From Primula veris (taxonomy: Eukaryota; Streptophyta; Magnoliopsida; Ericales; Primulaceae): a stretch of 64,000 nucleotides of DNA. The notes below the pieces were generated by a model. It was not told where the DNA came from. It saw nothing but the letters and a program-made list of their open reading frames with translations, and did not search any database. Where the stretch lies: the NCBI GenBank assembly GCA_963682055.1, contig OY821747.1, positions 18,464,258 to 18,528,257 on the forward strand, read 5' to 3'. A program made the translations under genes and the position numbers. Of the stretch, positions 1-10,864 are shown one piece after another; the first letter of the stretch is position 1; every line of letters begins with the position of its first letter.

Positions 1-1915
1 AACTTTATTAAGTAAAAAGGGTCACTTAAGTTTGAATTGATAGTAAAGGGTAACAATCGGTAACTAGTAGGAGTTGTGATTAATAACAGGAAAAGCTAAG
101 GCCTGATTTTGTGTTTCCTTAATAGTATTAATGAATAAAAACTGAAATAGTATTAATTGTCCTAAACATGCAAATATTAAAAGGAGAGATATATTAAGCG
201 TTTGGGTTCCATCTTATCAAAGCCGTTTCTATCATCAGTATTTATAATACTGTAAAGGTGAAGAGTGAGATAGCAACAGAGAGTGAATATCTATAAAGGA
301 AGAGAAAGAGAGGAAATAAGCCAATAAGTTGAGAAAAGTCGGGCTAGTTTTTGGTGTTCTTCCTCCTCGTCAAGGTATTTATACAATCCAAATCCTCTGT
401 TAAATCTTTGTTTAGTAATCTAAAAATTAGGTCAAACTTATAACCAGATTAGGATAAACATATAGTACTTCCTTGTTGTTTTGCATAAATTAGTTTTGAT
501 TTATTCATGTCTTGAGTGGTTAACCCATGTTGTGAAATTGATAGTATAAAGATGAATATAAATTAATTGATAGATCGTGGCTTAACCTTGTTACTTATAC
601 AGCTTATTACTTGCTTTCCATGTTAGGTTGAGTAATTAGTGGATTAATTCTGAGATAAATTAAATCAATATGTTTGTTTGGGTGTGAAATTCTTTAAAAG
701 TTTAATAGTAAGAGTTTTTAGTTTTTATTTGACTTTGTCAATTCACTGATCGCCAGTTGTATAGTATTCTTTAGTTTACCTTTTTTTTTTATTTGATTCC
801 CATAATTGTTGGCTGTTGCATAAGAGTATGGTTGCTATGTCTCTCTCTGTCTTAACATCTTATAAATGGTGGATATGGTGTTTTGGTACTATTGGTTTAA
901 GATTTCAGACAGAATCTAGTTTTTGGAAGATTACCAAAACAGGGACAGTCAATTTTCTGCTTGTTGTTATGTTGAAATTGTCAGGAAATGTCTTAAAAGA
1001 CTTTGAAAGAAGAAGAATTTTTGTTGTGCAAGTTTTTCTTAACTATTAGGAAATTTGTTAATAAAATAACTGGTAGTGTTCTCTGCTTTACAGTTTAATA
1101 TTTGGCTAAAACACGGTGAATAACCATTTTTTTTTCTCTTGTTCTTAAGAGTTTGTGCTAGAGAAACAGGACTGTTGCATTTGGAACTCTTTTGAAATAT
1201 TGGGTACTGTCATGGTTCACACTTCACATATGACCAATATGAAATACCAAGCGTAAGAAATGGGTTATGTTCATAACTGATCAAAATTGTAAATCAGTTT
1301 ATATTGTCCAGTATCCAGTCTTAGTTACAAACACACTCACACTAATTGCTAGGTGATCTTTCTAGGCTTCCCTTGACGAAGTCCCCCTTTACCATGATTG
1401 TCCGGTACATGCCTTAGTCGAAATAACAGAACCACTGGATTTTGCATGAGATAGACTAGCTTAATGTTTATGTCCTTAATTGTAAACTTGTTTGGTTCCA
1501 GGAACATGCTATCATACTTATTACTTGCAGTTTTTTTAAAGATAAATGTAAGCTCTTAACCAATCTAGGTAAACACACACGGCTACTAATGTTTTGCTTA
1601 TCCAAACATGCCTTAGTCTCATCACTTTGTAAACGATTCGTATAATAAACTAAGTGATAGTACAGTAACTAAGGACAGAGAACATTTTGATCAATACATG
1701 ATTATTTGGGGATAAACCGGGTAGTGAATTTTTATTGTCTATGTATGTGTATGTATGTGGCATGATTGTTCTTCGATAAGTTACTTAGTTTAAGTGTCCT
1801 TAATATTGACATGGTTTATAATCTTACCCAACCTAATTATACCTTAGCTGATTGATTATGTTTAGTTTCCTTTATTTTATGTACAGAACAAATTACCTTG
1901 CGACTTATATAGAAC
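1..1915. other. AT-rich intergenic DNA, no gene seen
   Basis: I see no coding pattern here. The reading frames are short and lack recognisable motifs. The stretch may be internal sequence or the left part of the gypsy-type LTR that ends at 3047, but I could not find an LTR start (a TGTAACA-type left end) in this window. Confidence 0.4.
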
Positions 1916-3047
1916 TTAATTGTTCTGGAGGCTGGGAATAGTCGAGTTATTTAGAGTGCAATTAAAATAGTTAGCGGTTCCGTACGGTATATTGACAAGT
2001 AGTTGATAATTATATTTCCAGGTTTTCGGTGTCCCGAGCTATTTTCAATCCGGTATTTGTGTGAGTGGTTTTCTTACTTGCTATTATAAAATCCCATTGC
2101 ATTTCTAACAAGTGTTGCAAGATCAATTTATATTTTGAAAAGTATCAAAATTATATATGTATATATCATTGCAAAGTTGCAGGTTTCAAAACAGGAAGGT
2201 TATTTGTGTACGTTGATGAACGTAAGGAAAGTGAAATGTTTATATGCGTTGATAAGCGTATGAGATTTTCAAGAAAGTTTATTTTATTTTGGTGATCTCT
2301 ATGATTTATATTTGGCATTAAGTTTATAGAATAAAAGAGATTTGGGAAGTCCAAATCCAACGAATAAAAGAGATTCAGGAAGTCTGAATCCAACGAATAA
2401 AAGAGATTCAGGAAGTCTGGATCCAACGAATAAAAGAGGATCAGGAAGTCTGAACCCACCTAGGAGATTGGGAAGGCCAATCGAGCTTAATTTCTCATTT
2501 ATATTATCGTATTGATCACACCAAAAATTACAATTATATTACATTATGCTTTGGGAATTTTGTAAAGTTAAAAATATTGATTTTTCGAAGGAAAATGATT
2601 AATTGATTAAAATATATTTCCGACCCTATATTGTATTGCAAGGTTATCGCTCACTAAGCCTTTTAGCTTACCCTTCGCTTTTGAAATGCTTTCAGGTATA
2701 CAGGTTCTAAGGAGTCGTTCTAAGGAGTCAAAGTTAAGTTAGTTGGGAATCAGCCAGACTTTCATAGGATTCCGCTTTATTTCCGCTGCTAATAAAGTTC
2801 CAAGATTATAATTTTCAATTCCTGTTTCTTTAGTATTACAAGACCTTTTTAAATAAGTTCCTATCGATATGTGAATTTGATCTTAGGTTTGTGAGATATT
2901 CAGAAATAAGAACGAATGTTTGAAGTTATTATTTTATAGTCTAAATTATTTATTTTATTATCCTTAAGTTATAGGCCTTCGTCTAGCACGTGTCAAGCCA
3001 CGTGTTAGTCGGCCGTGTAACACCATATTTAGTTCTAGGATGTTACA
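1916..3047 (+). mobile_element. Right part of a Ty3/gypsy-like LTR
   Basis: The stretch ends in TGTTACA at 3041-3047, the usual right end of plant gypsy LTRs that start TGTAACA. Around 2645-2720 it has the 'cactaagc..ttagctta..ttcaggta' landscape common in such LTRs; a similar 'actcaccgttac..ttcaggta' run lies in the other gypsy LTR at 18090-18125. The LTR end abuts a kinase exon directly at 3048, so the element has cut into that gene. The left boundary is not defined. Family assignment rests on general resemblance, not on a matched second LTR. Confidence 0.45.
2329..2460. repeat. 33-bp tandem repeat, four copies
   Basis: The motif gaataaaagagattcaggaa begins at 2329, 2362, 2395 and 2428, a strict 33-bp period with few substitutions. 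Because 33 is a multiple of three, the minus strand shows an open frame of four 11-residue repeats (NLFYSLDSDFL type). That frame has no family resemblance and is probably only a by-product of the repeat. The array lies inside the presumed LTR. Confidence 0.85.
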
Positions 3048-4830
3048 TTAGATGGGGAAAGTGGTGCGATCGTTTCAGTTAATGATGAGTCTGTATCTTG
3101 TTCATCTTCTCCAAAATGCCTAACCAGTGAGCTCGAGGGACTTCACGAGAAATATTCAGCCTTTTGCAGTCTCTTCCAATACCAAGAACTGGCTGCCGCA
3201 ACAGAAAATTTTAACCCAGGTAGAATTTCTATTAATTATTATTGTAAGGTCTATTTGATTTTCTTCGTAAAAGCAAAGTCGTCTCCTCAACCTCAATTCA
3301 CTATTTTAACTACTTAGCAAATAGCAATTGATGTTTTAAAGAACTTTACTGTTTTCATTTCTGGTAACAGAAAAGTCCGAGCATAAACTAGATTAGTTTA
3401 TAAAATATTAAAAATACACAACTGTTATGTATCAGAATGGTTCTCTAAAAGCTTTGTTGTGACCATTTTCAGGTTACTATGGGGTTCCTGTTTTCCGAAA
3501 CAAAAAAAAAACAATTTTCAGAAAAAAAATATAACCATGGTTTTCAGTCATTAAGTAGCTATTCAGCCATAATTTATCCAGTTATCTTTATAATTTCAGA
3601 AAACTTGATTGGAAAAGGAGAAAGCAGCCAGGTGTACAGAGGTTGCTTACCAGATGGCAAGGAGCTCGCTGTTAAAATATTGAAGCTATCAGAAGATGTA
3701 CTAAAAGAGTTTGTGTTGGAAATCGAGATAATCACGACCTTGAATCACAAGAATGTGATCTCTCTTTTTGGGTTCTGTTTTGAGGATAACAATTTGGTTT
3801 TAGTTTATGATTTGCTATCAAGGGGAAGCTTAGAGGAGAATCTTCATGGTAAGCAATAGAACCCAAATCTGCTTTACTTTTTAAAAACAAAACTTAAATT
3901 CGCCTTAATTTTTATTGACTATTATGTACAAGGTAATAGGAAGGATTCAACAGTTTTTGGATGGGCTGAGAGATATAAGGTGGCTCTTGGCGCAGCCGAG
4001 GCACTGGAATATTTACACGATAGGAGTGATAAACCAGTCATCCATAGGGATGTGAAATCTTCGAATATACTACTTTCTGATGACTTCGAGCCACAGGTAT
4101 ACACTCTGATGTTCTACTGCATTTCTTTTTTGCATTTTCCTTCAGTTTCGAATACTGTGATCCTATTGCTCGTGTGTTTTAATTTCAGCTCTCGGACTTT
4201 GGACTAGCTAAATGAACATCAACAGCCTCGTCACATACTATATGTACCGATGTTGCAGGAACCTTCGGGTTAGTTTTTATCTTCAACCCGTAGGTTTTAT
4301 TAAATTGATTTTAGAAGTCAATATTGAAATAGCTTTTAGAAGACATTAGTAAATGATAAGTAAATGGCTAAACCCAGCCTCTTGCCTTTGGTTGGATTTT
4401 TCAAAATGATCTACTGGAAACTCAGATATATTCGGAACGTCTTTCAAAAACCAGGTTTGTGATAATAATAAGTTTTCCGGTCGGCTGATAAAAACATATT
4501 TGGTGAGGGTTATTTGGTTTCTTGGTATAGTAGTTTGACTTTGGCCATTAAGTAACCCAAAACTGACTGTCAGCTGAACAGGTTATTCCTACCCAGGATC
4601 TAAAATTGTTACCAACAGGGCTTTATTGAGCTTTTTGTACAATAGTTTTCTATGAACTAAATGAGGTATTTTTCTCTTGCAGTTATTTGGCTCCTGAATA
4701 TTTCATGTACGGAAAAGTTAGCGATAAGATTGATGTGTATGCATATGGGGTTGTTCTCCTTGAGCTAATTTCTGGTAAGAAGCCTATCAGTGATGATCAA
4801 GCGAAAGGGAAAGAGAGCCTCGTCATGTGG
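3048..4830 (+). pseudogene. Receptor-like cytoplasmic kinase fragment, five exons, premature stop
   Basis: This is the kinase-domain part of a plant Ser/Thr kinase of the group that usually has an N-terminal UspA-like domain. Exons fit GT-AG rules: about 3048-3229 (ends FQYQELAAATENFNP), 3600-3848 (GKGESSQVYRG glycine loop; ELAVKILK lysine), 3933-4096 (HRDVKSSN catalytic loop), 4189-4268 (LSDFGLAK, the DFG motif) and 4683-4830 ([30 protein letters not shown]). Frames join across all four introns. The codon after LSDFGLAK is TGA (4213-4215), where the family has a tryptophan (TGG), so the product would stop in the activation segment. Upstream exons are replaced by an LTR ending at 3047. Exons after ESLVMW are absent; a CACTA fragment follows. 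Family known, loss of function inferred. Confidence 0.9.
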
Positions 4831-4921
4831 GTATGTACTCCATACTTTCAACAAAATTGTATAATTACATCTAGATGAATACTAAATACAAGTGTGATGC
4901 ATTCACGTGAGTTTTAATCTG

Positions 4922-5344
4922 ATAATGACTTGGAGGAGATGATGTCCCAAGCAAAAGTATTACTGGAAGAATTGGCTGTTGGATATCCTGAATGTATAAA
5001 AGTTGAGAAAATTATTGTTCCCGTGGATGTTGGTCAAAAAATATTAATGAAGACGATAGGTACAAGAGTTGGAAAGGAAATTCGTGGGTTGGGTTTCGGA
5101 AGGTATCAAGACCCGGAGTCATGTAAAACTACACAAGGCGGTACATCGTCTCGTATCAATGAGTTAGAACGACAATTGGCCGATGAGAAGACTTTTAGGA
5201 AGACACGGAACGACGTCTGCATGCATCGGAAAGAAAGACATACGCGTTAGCAAAATCTTTTTACAGTCAAGGTTTTACACTTCCGGAAGAAGGGTTCGAA
5301 AAAATTGTAGAGGATAAGCACGATGATGACAGTACATCTACATG
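4922..5344 (+). pseudogene. TNPA-type (plant transposase, En/Spm) C-terminal fragment
   Basis: The open frame at 4930-5250 encodes a piece with the GKEIRGLGFG motif followed by a helical stretch (SSRINELERQLADE). This pattern is typical of the C-terminus of plant Ptta/En/Spm transposase-family (TNPA-like) proteins. After about 5235 the coherent reading moves to another frame (SFYSQGFTLPEEGFEKIVED) and stops at about 5344, so there is a frameshift. No upstream exons of the same gene are visible; kinase exons lie directly upstream. CACTA subterminal repeats follow, so this is probably the right remnant of an element that landed in or next to the kinase gene. Confidence 0.7.
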
Positions 5345-5549
5345 ATAGATGTTTCATGTTTTTATGATTTAGAATTTATATTTAGAATTATTCATTTCTA
5401 TTACTCGTTTTGTAAATATGTGTTGTTTGGATCTTTAACATGGAATTTATTTTATTGATTGTTTTTCATAATATTGATCTTAATATTCGTTTAATTAATT
5501 ATTAGATAAAAATATATTTTGTAATGATTAATTTTAATAATATACTATA

Positions 5550-5967
5550 GATAGACTAAATTATTGCCGACAAATCATTTCTCCAAAATCGAAGTGAAAT
5601 GTTACATAATAAGAGTTGTGCCGACAAATCTTTTTTCAAACAATGAGTTAGATTCGTCGTTAAAAGATCTATTAACATATAGCGACGAAATTTTTCGTCG
5701 GGAATAATCTAGCGATGAACATTTTTTGTCGCCCGTTTCGTCGGCAAAAGTGAAACTTGCCCGACGAAACAGTTTTGTCGCCCAATTTGTCAGCAAAAGT
5801 GAAACTTACCCGACGAATTCAATTTTCGTCGCGTGGTTCCTGCCCGCCCGACAGTATATACGCGACGGAGTCTTAGCGACGAAAGTTTTGTTGCCTAAAT
5901 GTTTAGGCGACGAAATATCAGCTTTAGCGATGAATATTTTTTGTCGGCCTAGAGTATTTTTCTTGTA
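5550..5967 (+). mobile_element. Degenerate CACTA right end with cgacgaaa subterminal repeats
   Basis: From about 5566 to 5945 the motif CGACGAAA and its complement TTTCGTCG recur many times in both orientations, the pattern of CACTA subterminal protein-binding repeats. The stretch ends in tttttcttgtaaaa near 5953-5966. That resembles a decayed CACTA terminus, normally reading ttttcttgtagtg. With the transposase fragment just upstream, it is best read as the right end of one truncated element. No matching left end was found. Confidence 0.6.
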
Positions 5968-7150
5968 AAATATATCCTCAATATCTCATTTGGTAAATAT
6001 GTGAATGCAAAAAATATTGTTTAAATGGAAAATGCTGATTTGATAAATAATCGAATGAAATTAAAATAATAATAAAATGGAAATGATTGTAAATATCTTA
6101 TTTTATATATTAAAATTATATAAAAATACAATTACAAAACTCATGCCTAAATATAGACCATTTGATTGTGTTTTTTCATTCGTTAGAATGAACCATAAAA
6201 GATGTGAGTGAATAATGGACTCTAGATAATTTGAATCCATCTAACTGTTATTTTTTAACAAGTAGTGTGATTGTGTTTACTCAAACTATATATCCATTTA
6301 AAACTTTATGGAAAGGCTCTTATAAATTTATGCTCAAAATGTAAACATCAAAATCCAAAAGCATAATATTTTATATTTCTCTCTCCTTGAGCTGATTTAT
6401 GTGACTTCATCTAATGTGAATTCCTTCCATCCAATAAGGTTTAATCGATTATATTAAAACCGGATTTATTGATTCAACACTGGGTTTATTAATTGAATTG
6501 ATAAAAGACTTATCAAAGTGGGATTATTGTTTATCCATCTGGGTTTATGAATGTTTAAATCAAGTGTGTGATCTAATTGTCTATTCTGTCTAAGAATTCG
6601 ATTGTTGTTTCATATGTAAAGTATTCTAAAATCAGCCATTTTTATGCAATTGAAATCAAAGTTGGTTTACCAATAGATTAGATTATATTTTTAGCTAATT
6701 TTATTTTCTAAATGAAAAAAATACAAATCATTCAAACAAATGGCATAATTGTGGAGTGGGATCGATCTCCACAGATGCACAGTTGAATAAGAGCGAGGAG
6801 AAAAGAGATGTGACAATAATTTTGATGTCCCAATTAGTATGGTCGTTGGATCCCTTGCATGAGATCTGATGGATGATTAAAAAATCCTACCATCCTAACT
6901 AGGTAATATTAAAAAAATAAATAATCAGAGGCCCCTACCAATTTGTCCTCACACATTATTACTTCTCTAGGCGTATTTCCATAATAACAAGATGCTCAAT
7001 TTATTAAAAGAAAGTTCGCTTGCCTTTTTATTTTAGGTGATAATGAAGACTTCACATAACAAAAATGTTAAATTAAAAGGAAATATATAGATTGACTCAT
7101 ACACCCGGCAAGCAAGTTGCTTGCTCTTGGTCATTAGCACGGGTAAAATC

Positions 7151-8525
7151 TAGTGAAGTTACATCACAGACCCACGACAAGACGTAATGTCAGATAAACA
7201 TAATAGAACATTGGAAAAGCTGAGTGACCTAAGTCGCAGTACCACACATCAATTGGGGATCAAAGAATGCATCTAATCAAAATCATAAACTTGTAAAGGA
7301 AGTACAAAACTGCTTTATGTACGCTTAATAGAATTGTAAGAAACATAAAACAAAAACATGCATGGGTCAGAATTCATTCTACAGATACCCTGCTGACAAA
7401 AGAGCCCATTTGGCTTGCCATTTTTATATCAGTTTCGTTTCACCAATGTAACTTTTTCTCTTAGCTTTTTTCCCGGTTTTCCAATTGAGACCTATTTTAC
7501 GGCTTCAATCCGACAAAACTGCCAGAAGGAATTGGGCTGCCTTGCGTGTGAAGGTGTCTTTGTGCATCTTATCCCATTAATAGACATGTAATCGCCAACC
7601 AAACACATGGCACATATAAAATATAGTGAAGTTACATCACAGACCCACGACAAGACGTAATATCAGATAAACATAATAGAATATTGGAAAAGCTGAGTGA
7701 CCTAAGTCGCAGTACCACACTTCAATTAGGGATCAAATAATGCATCTAATCAAAATCAGAAACTTGTAAAAGAAGTACTACACTGCTTTATGTATGCTTA
7801 ATAGAAATGTAAGAAACGTAAAACAAAAACATGCATGGGTCAGAATTCCTTCTACAAATACCCTGCTGACAAAAGAGCCCCTTGGCTTGCCATTTTTATA
7901 TCAGTTTCGTTTCACAAATGTAACTTTTTCTCTTAACTTTTTTCCATGTTTTCCAATTGAGACCTCTTTACGGCTTCAATCTGACAAAACTGCCAGAAAG
8001 AGTTGGGTTGCCTTGCGTGTGAAGGTGTCTTTGTGCATCTTGTTCCAATAATAGACATGTAACCGCCAACCAAACACATGGCACAGGCAAAATATAGTGA
8101 AGTTACATCACAGACCCACGACAAGACGTAATGTCAGATAAACATAATAGAATATTGGAAAAGCTGAGTGACCTAAGTCGCATTACCACACTTCAATTGG
8201 GGATAAAAGAATGCATATAATAAAAATCAGAAACGTGTAAAAGAGGTACTACACTGCTTTATGTACGCTTAATAGAAATGTAAAAAACATGCATGGGTCA
8301 GAATTCATTCTACAAATACCCTGCTGACAAAAGAGCCCATTGACTTGCTATTTTTATATCAGTTTCGTTTCACAAATGTAACTTTTTCTCTTAGCTTTTT
8401 TCCTTATTTTCCAATTGAGACCTATTTTACGGCTTCGATCCAACAAAACTGTCAGAAAGAGTCGGGCTGCCTTGCGTGTGAAGGTGTCTTTGTGCACATG
8501 TAACCGCCAACCAAACACATGACAG
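7151..8525. repeat. About 471-bp tandem repeat, three copies
   Basis: The block starting tagtgaagttacatcacaga begins at 7151, 7624 and 8095 (periods 473 and 471). Each unit contains the same later landmarks, such as gcatgggtcagaattc, gctgacaaaagagccc and cggcttcaatccgacaaaac, with a few percent divergence. The third unit is shortened. The paralogous segment at 42250/59886 has only one unit, so the triplication happened after the segments separated or was lost there. A more diverged relative is at 20450-20760. A minus-strand open frame (7933-8124) lies in the unit but is not kept open in all copies. Confidence 0.85.
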
Positions 8526-9243
8526 AGAAATACAATATTGAATTAGCATGAACATATTTTATATAGAACTAGTCAAAGTTCTGATAGAGCATGGAAAATA
8601 ATTTTGATATTCAAAAGATATTTGTAAAACCTTAGATCAACCACAACACCATATTTTGTTATCATTTCTCTACTAAAACTATGTAGTACAACAAGACCTT
8701 GACTAATTTTGATTTTTGAGTACTTTGGAACTTTAAATTCTGCTGAGAGGCATGAAGGCGAGTAAATCTAGTAATATACCAATCTGTACAAATCAACGCT
8801 CACAAGCAATGACACAATGTTCTATATCATTCTATTATAGTCAAAGGTACAAAGATGAACAAATTTCGTAATGAATAAATAAAACGGAAATTAAAGACAA
8901 GCGTAAATCTAAAAATACAGATTCATCTTCTATTTACATATGCCTAAGCTGAGGTTATATATTCAAATATTGAAACCTATTATGTAATTACACATTAGTC
9001 TACATTATTGTCTAAGTTAGCAGTTAACACAACTGATTTTCCAAAAATTGCATTCAAACATATGAGTTCACGGTCAATCATTTGAAACCAACTCTTTCTT
9101 CCCATAAACTTCCTTCACCCCTTTCCTTCGTTCTCTATTCTCCATCGTGGTTATGATATAACTGGTAAATCACTTATTCGTTTTAAGAGAATTAGCGGCT
9201 CACTGACAGTTCTCTGTCCTTGTCTTTGAAGAGCTCTCAGGTT

Positions 9244-9372
9244 TATGAAATTTTAACCGTCTTCTTCAGCCTTTTACTAGCCAATAAATTACTGTCACTC
9301 TCATTCTCTTCTTCGGAACTATGGAACTCACCAATGAATTTGACTCTTTACCTTCACATTCTTCCTGTAAAA
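9244..9372 (-). pseudogene. C-terminal exon-like fragment, unidentified gene
   Basis: On the minus strand an acceptor (tttacag) ending at about 9368 is followed by EECEGKESNSLVSS. After a one-base shift comes SEEENESDSNLLASKRLKK and a stop at about 9246. The paralogous locus at 61507-61600 keeps the same ending (SNLLASKRPKKMVKVS, stop), which suggests this was once a coding terminal exon with an acidic stretch followed by a basic tail, as in many nuclear proteins. I do not recognise the gene. The frame break between the two halves makes it a likely pseudogene. Confidence 0.35.
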
Positions 9373-9884
9373 TGGAGAAAAACAATATAAGGGAGAAAAA
9401 CAGGAAAAACACAAAGAAAGGATGGTTTACCATCTGTAAAAAGTCAACATGTTTTAGACAATAGATGCAAAGAGTCCTAAATTCGAAGTTCATACAATCA
9501 GCTATAAACTGAAAATACAACCAGAGAAACAATCCTCGAAGTCATGCCATGAAGCTCATGAAGTAGGGTTTACTTATTGAAGATATACTAATATCAGGGA
9601 ACTTCGAGTGGAGTCAACTTATTGAAGATATACTGACATCAAGTACTTAATCCACTCTTAAAAAAATGGACTCCCTGCTTTCATTACAAGGAGATCAATT
9701 AAAGGGAACAGTTCAAAGGTCAAATAAGGCAGTGCACCAATAGGTAAAGACATAATTCCAGGTTTAAGGATCTTTTATTAAGATTCCTAGACAAGTAGTA
9801 ATTCACATTGGAAGTGATATACCTACCTAGACGAGTAATAATTATCAAAAACACCAAAAGAGAAGAAAAAGTGAGCTATAAGAG

Positions 9885-10864
9885 CTAGGTGTACTTAGGC
9901 AGGAATTTTTTTACCTCTGAGAAGTTCCCATCTGAAAGCATGTTCATGGGAAAGTCATCAAACCTATTTAAGTAAAATATCCCTTTTTCCCTCCTGGTAA
10001 GATGCTCTTTACACCTAGCAGAAATATCGACAGATAAAATATTGTCAGTTTTTGCGATAAAGAAAACACATGTTCTTGAATTTCCATTCAAAACTATAGA
10101 CAAAGGATGTCTCAGTACAGTGTGTTAGTTAAGTTGTTGAGACATCCATAAGGCTGAAGCCACGGCACTAATAACCAAATTTGAGTACTGCAAAAGCTGG
10201 ATTAGAGAAAGTTGATCTCAAGTTTTTGAACCCCAAGAAGTATACAGTAAAATAATTGAATAGCTCCCTTATTAGGGTTTCCATACAGGAAAATGTTCCA
10301 AAAAGGAAATGGTAGATAAACAGTAATTGCAAAAAGTATCAAAGCATAATACTGGAATTTTGATAAAACTATTTATATAGCTAAACACAAGCATACCTAA
10401 GAAAGATGTCACCAAGATCAGGAGAAAACAAAGATGACTCGAGGAAGGGAAAAAGAAAGGCAATAGAGGAGAAGCAAGAGAATGATGAAGAAACACTTGT
10501 CTAGACCCGATGCCGACGAAGGCTTGATCATCTACGTTGCTCATTTTCTGATAATAATCATGAAATGAGTTTGTTTCCGTGCAATTGTAGTAGGATGTTT
10601 GCAATGGTACAATCACGAAAACGCCACCAAAACTGTCACATGCAACAACAAAAGGACAGTTCACGTCGCAACCAAGCTTATGATGTCCCCTTTCCGGAAA
10701 TTAGTGTCCAAACTTTGCATCCATCCTCTGTGGTTGCTCATAGTGTTGCTCATCATAGCATTGAGTTCTTTGATCCTATTTTCCTTTTGGATCTTAATGT
10801 GTTGTTCTCGTGCCTTGGCAGACTGTGTTTTGAGATAATTAATTAGTAGTAGTACAAAAGGCAA
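9885..10864 (-). other. Unidentified minus-strand exon-like reading frames
   Basis: This stretch is specific to this locus; similarity to 62.1 kb stops near 9885. The minus strand has short open frames at 9885-10103 (ends RFDDFPMNMLSDGNFSE before a gtaaaa donor), 10272-10664 and 10661-10864 (HIKIQKENRIKELNAMM, possibly helical). The 10272-10664 frame turns into a hydrophobic, low-complexity run and is less convincing. None matches a family I know. Part could be upstream exons of the gene whose last exon lies at 9244-9372, on the same strand, but this is speculation. Confidence 0.25.

Larger units (their letters stand above)
5971..9885. repeat. Dispersed segmental repeat, copy 1 (uninterrupted)
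   Basis: Sequence from about 6230 to 9885 recurs at 41330-42375 and continues at 59886-62130, in the same order and orientation, with scattered substitutions and small indels. Examples are the run at 6244 (ttttttaacaagtagtgtga) against about 41350, and at 9555 against about 61790. The 5971-6070 part also matches 19919-20010. No transposase or polymerase frames are visible. The segment serves as the empty-site reference for the LINE inserted in the other copy. Its left part (6230-7080) is AT-rich with no gene seen. Confidence 0.8.

Noticed and set aside
2329..2460. Regular 33-bp array looked at as a CRISPR-like repeat
   Set aside because: Units are directly adjacent with no spacers, in plant DNA within an LTR.
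10272..10664. 130-residue minus-strand frame with hydrophobic stretches
   Set aside because: Low-complexity Phe/Leu/Ser text with no motif or paralogue; kept only as part of a low-confidence exon-like region.
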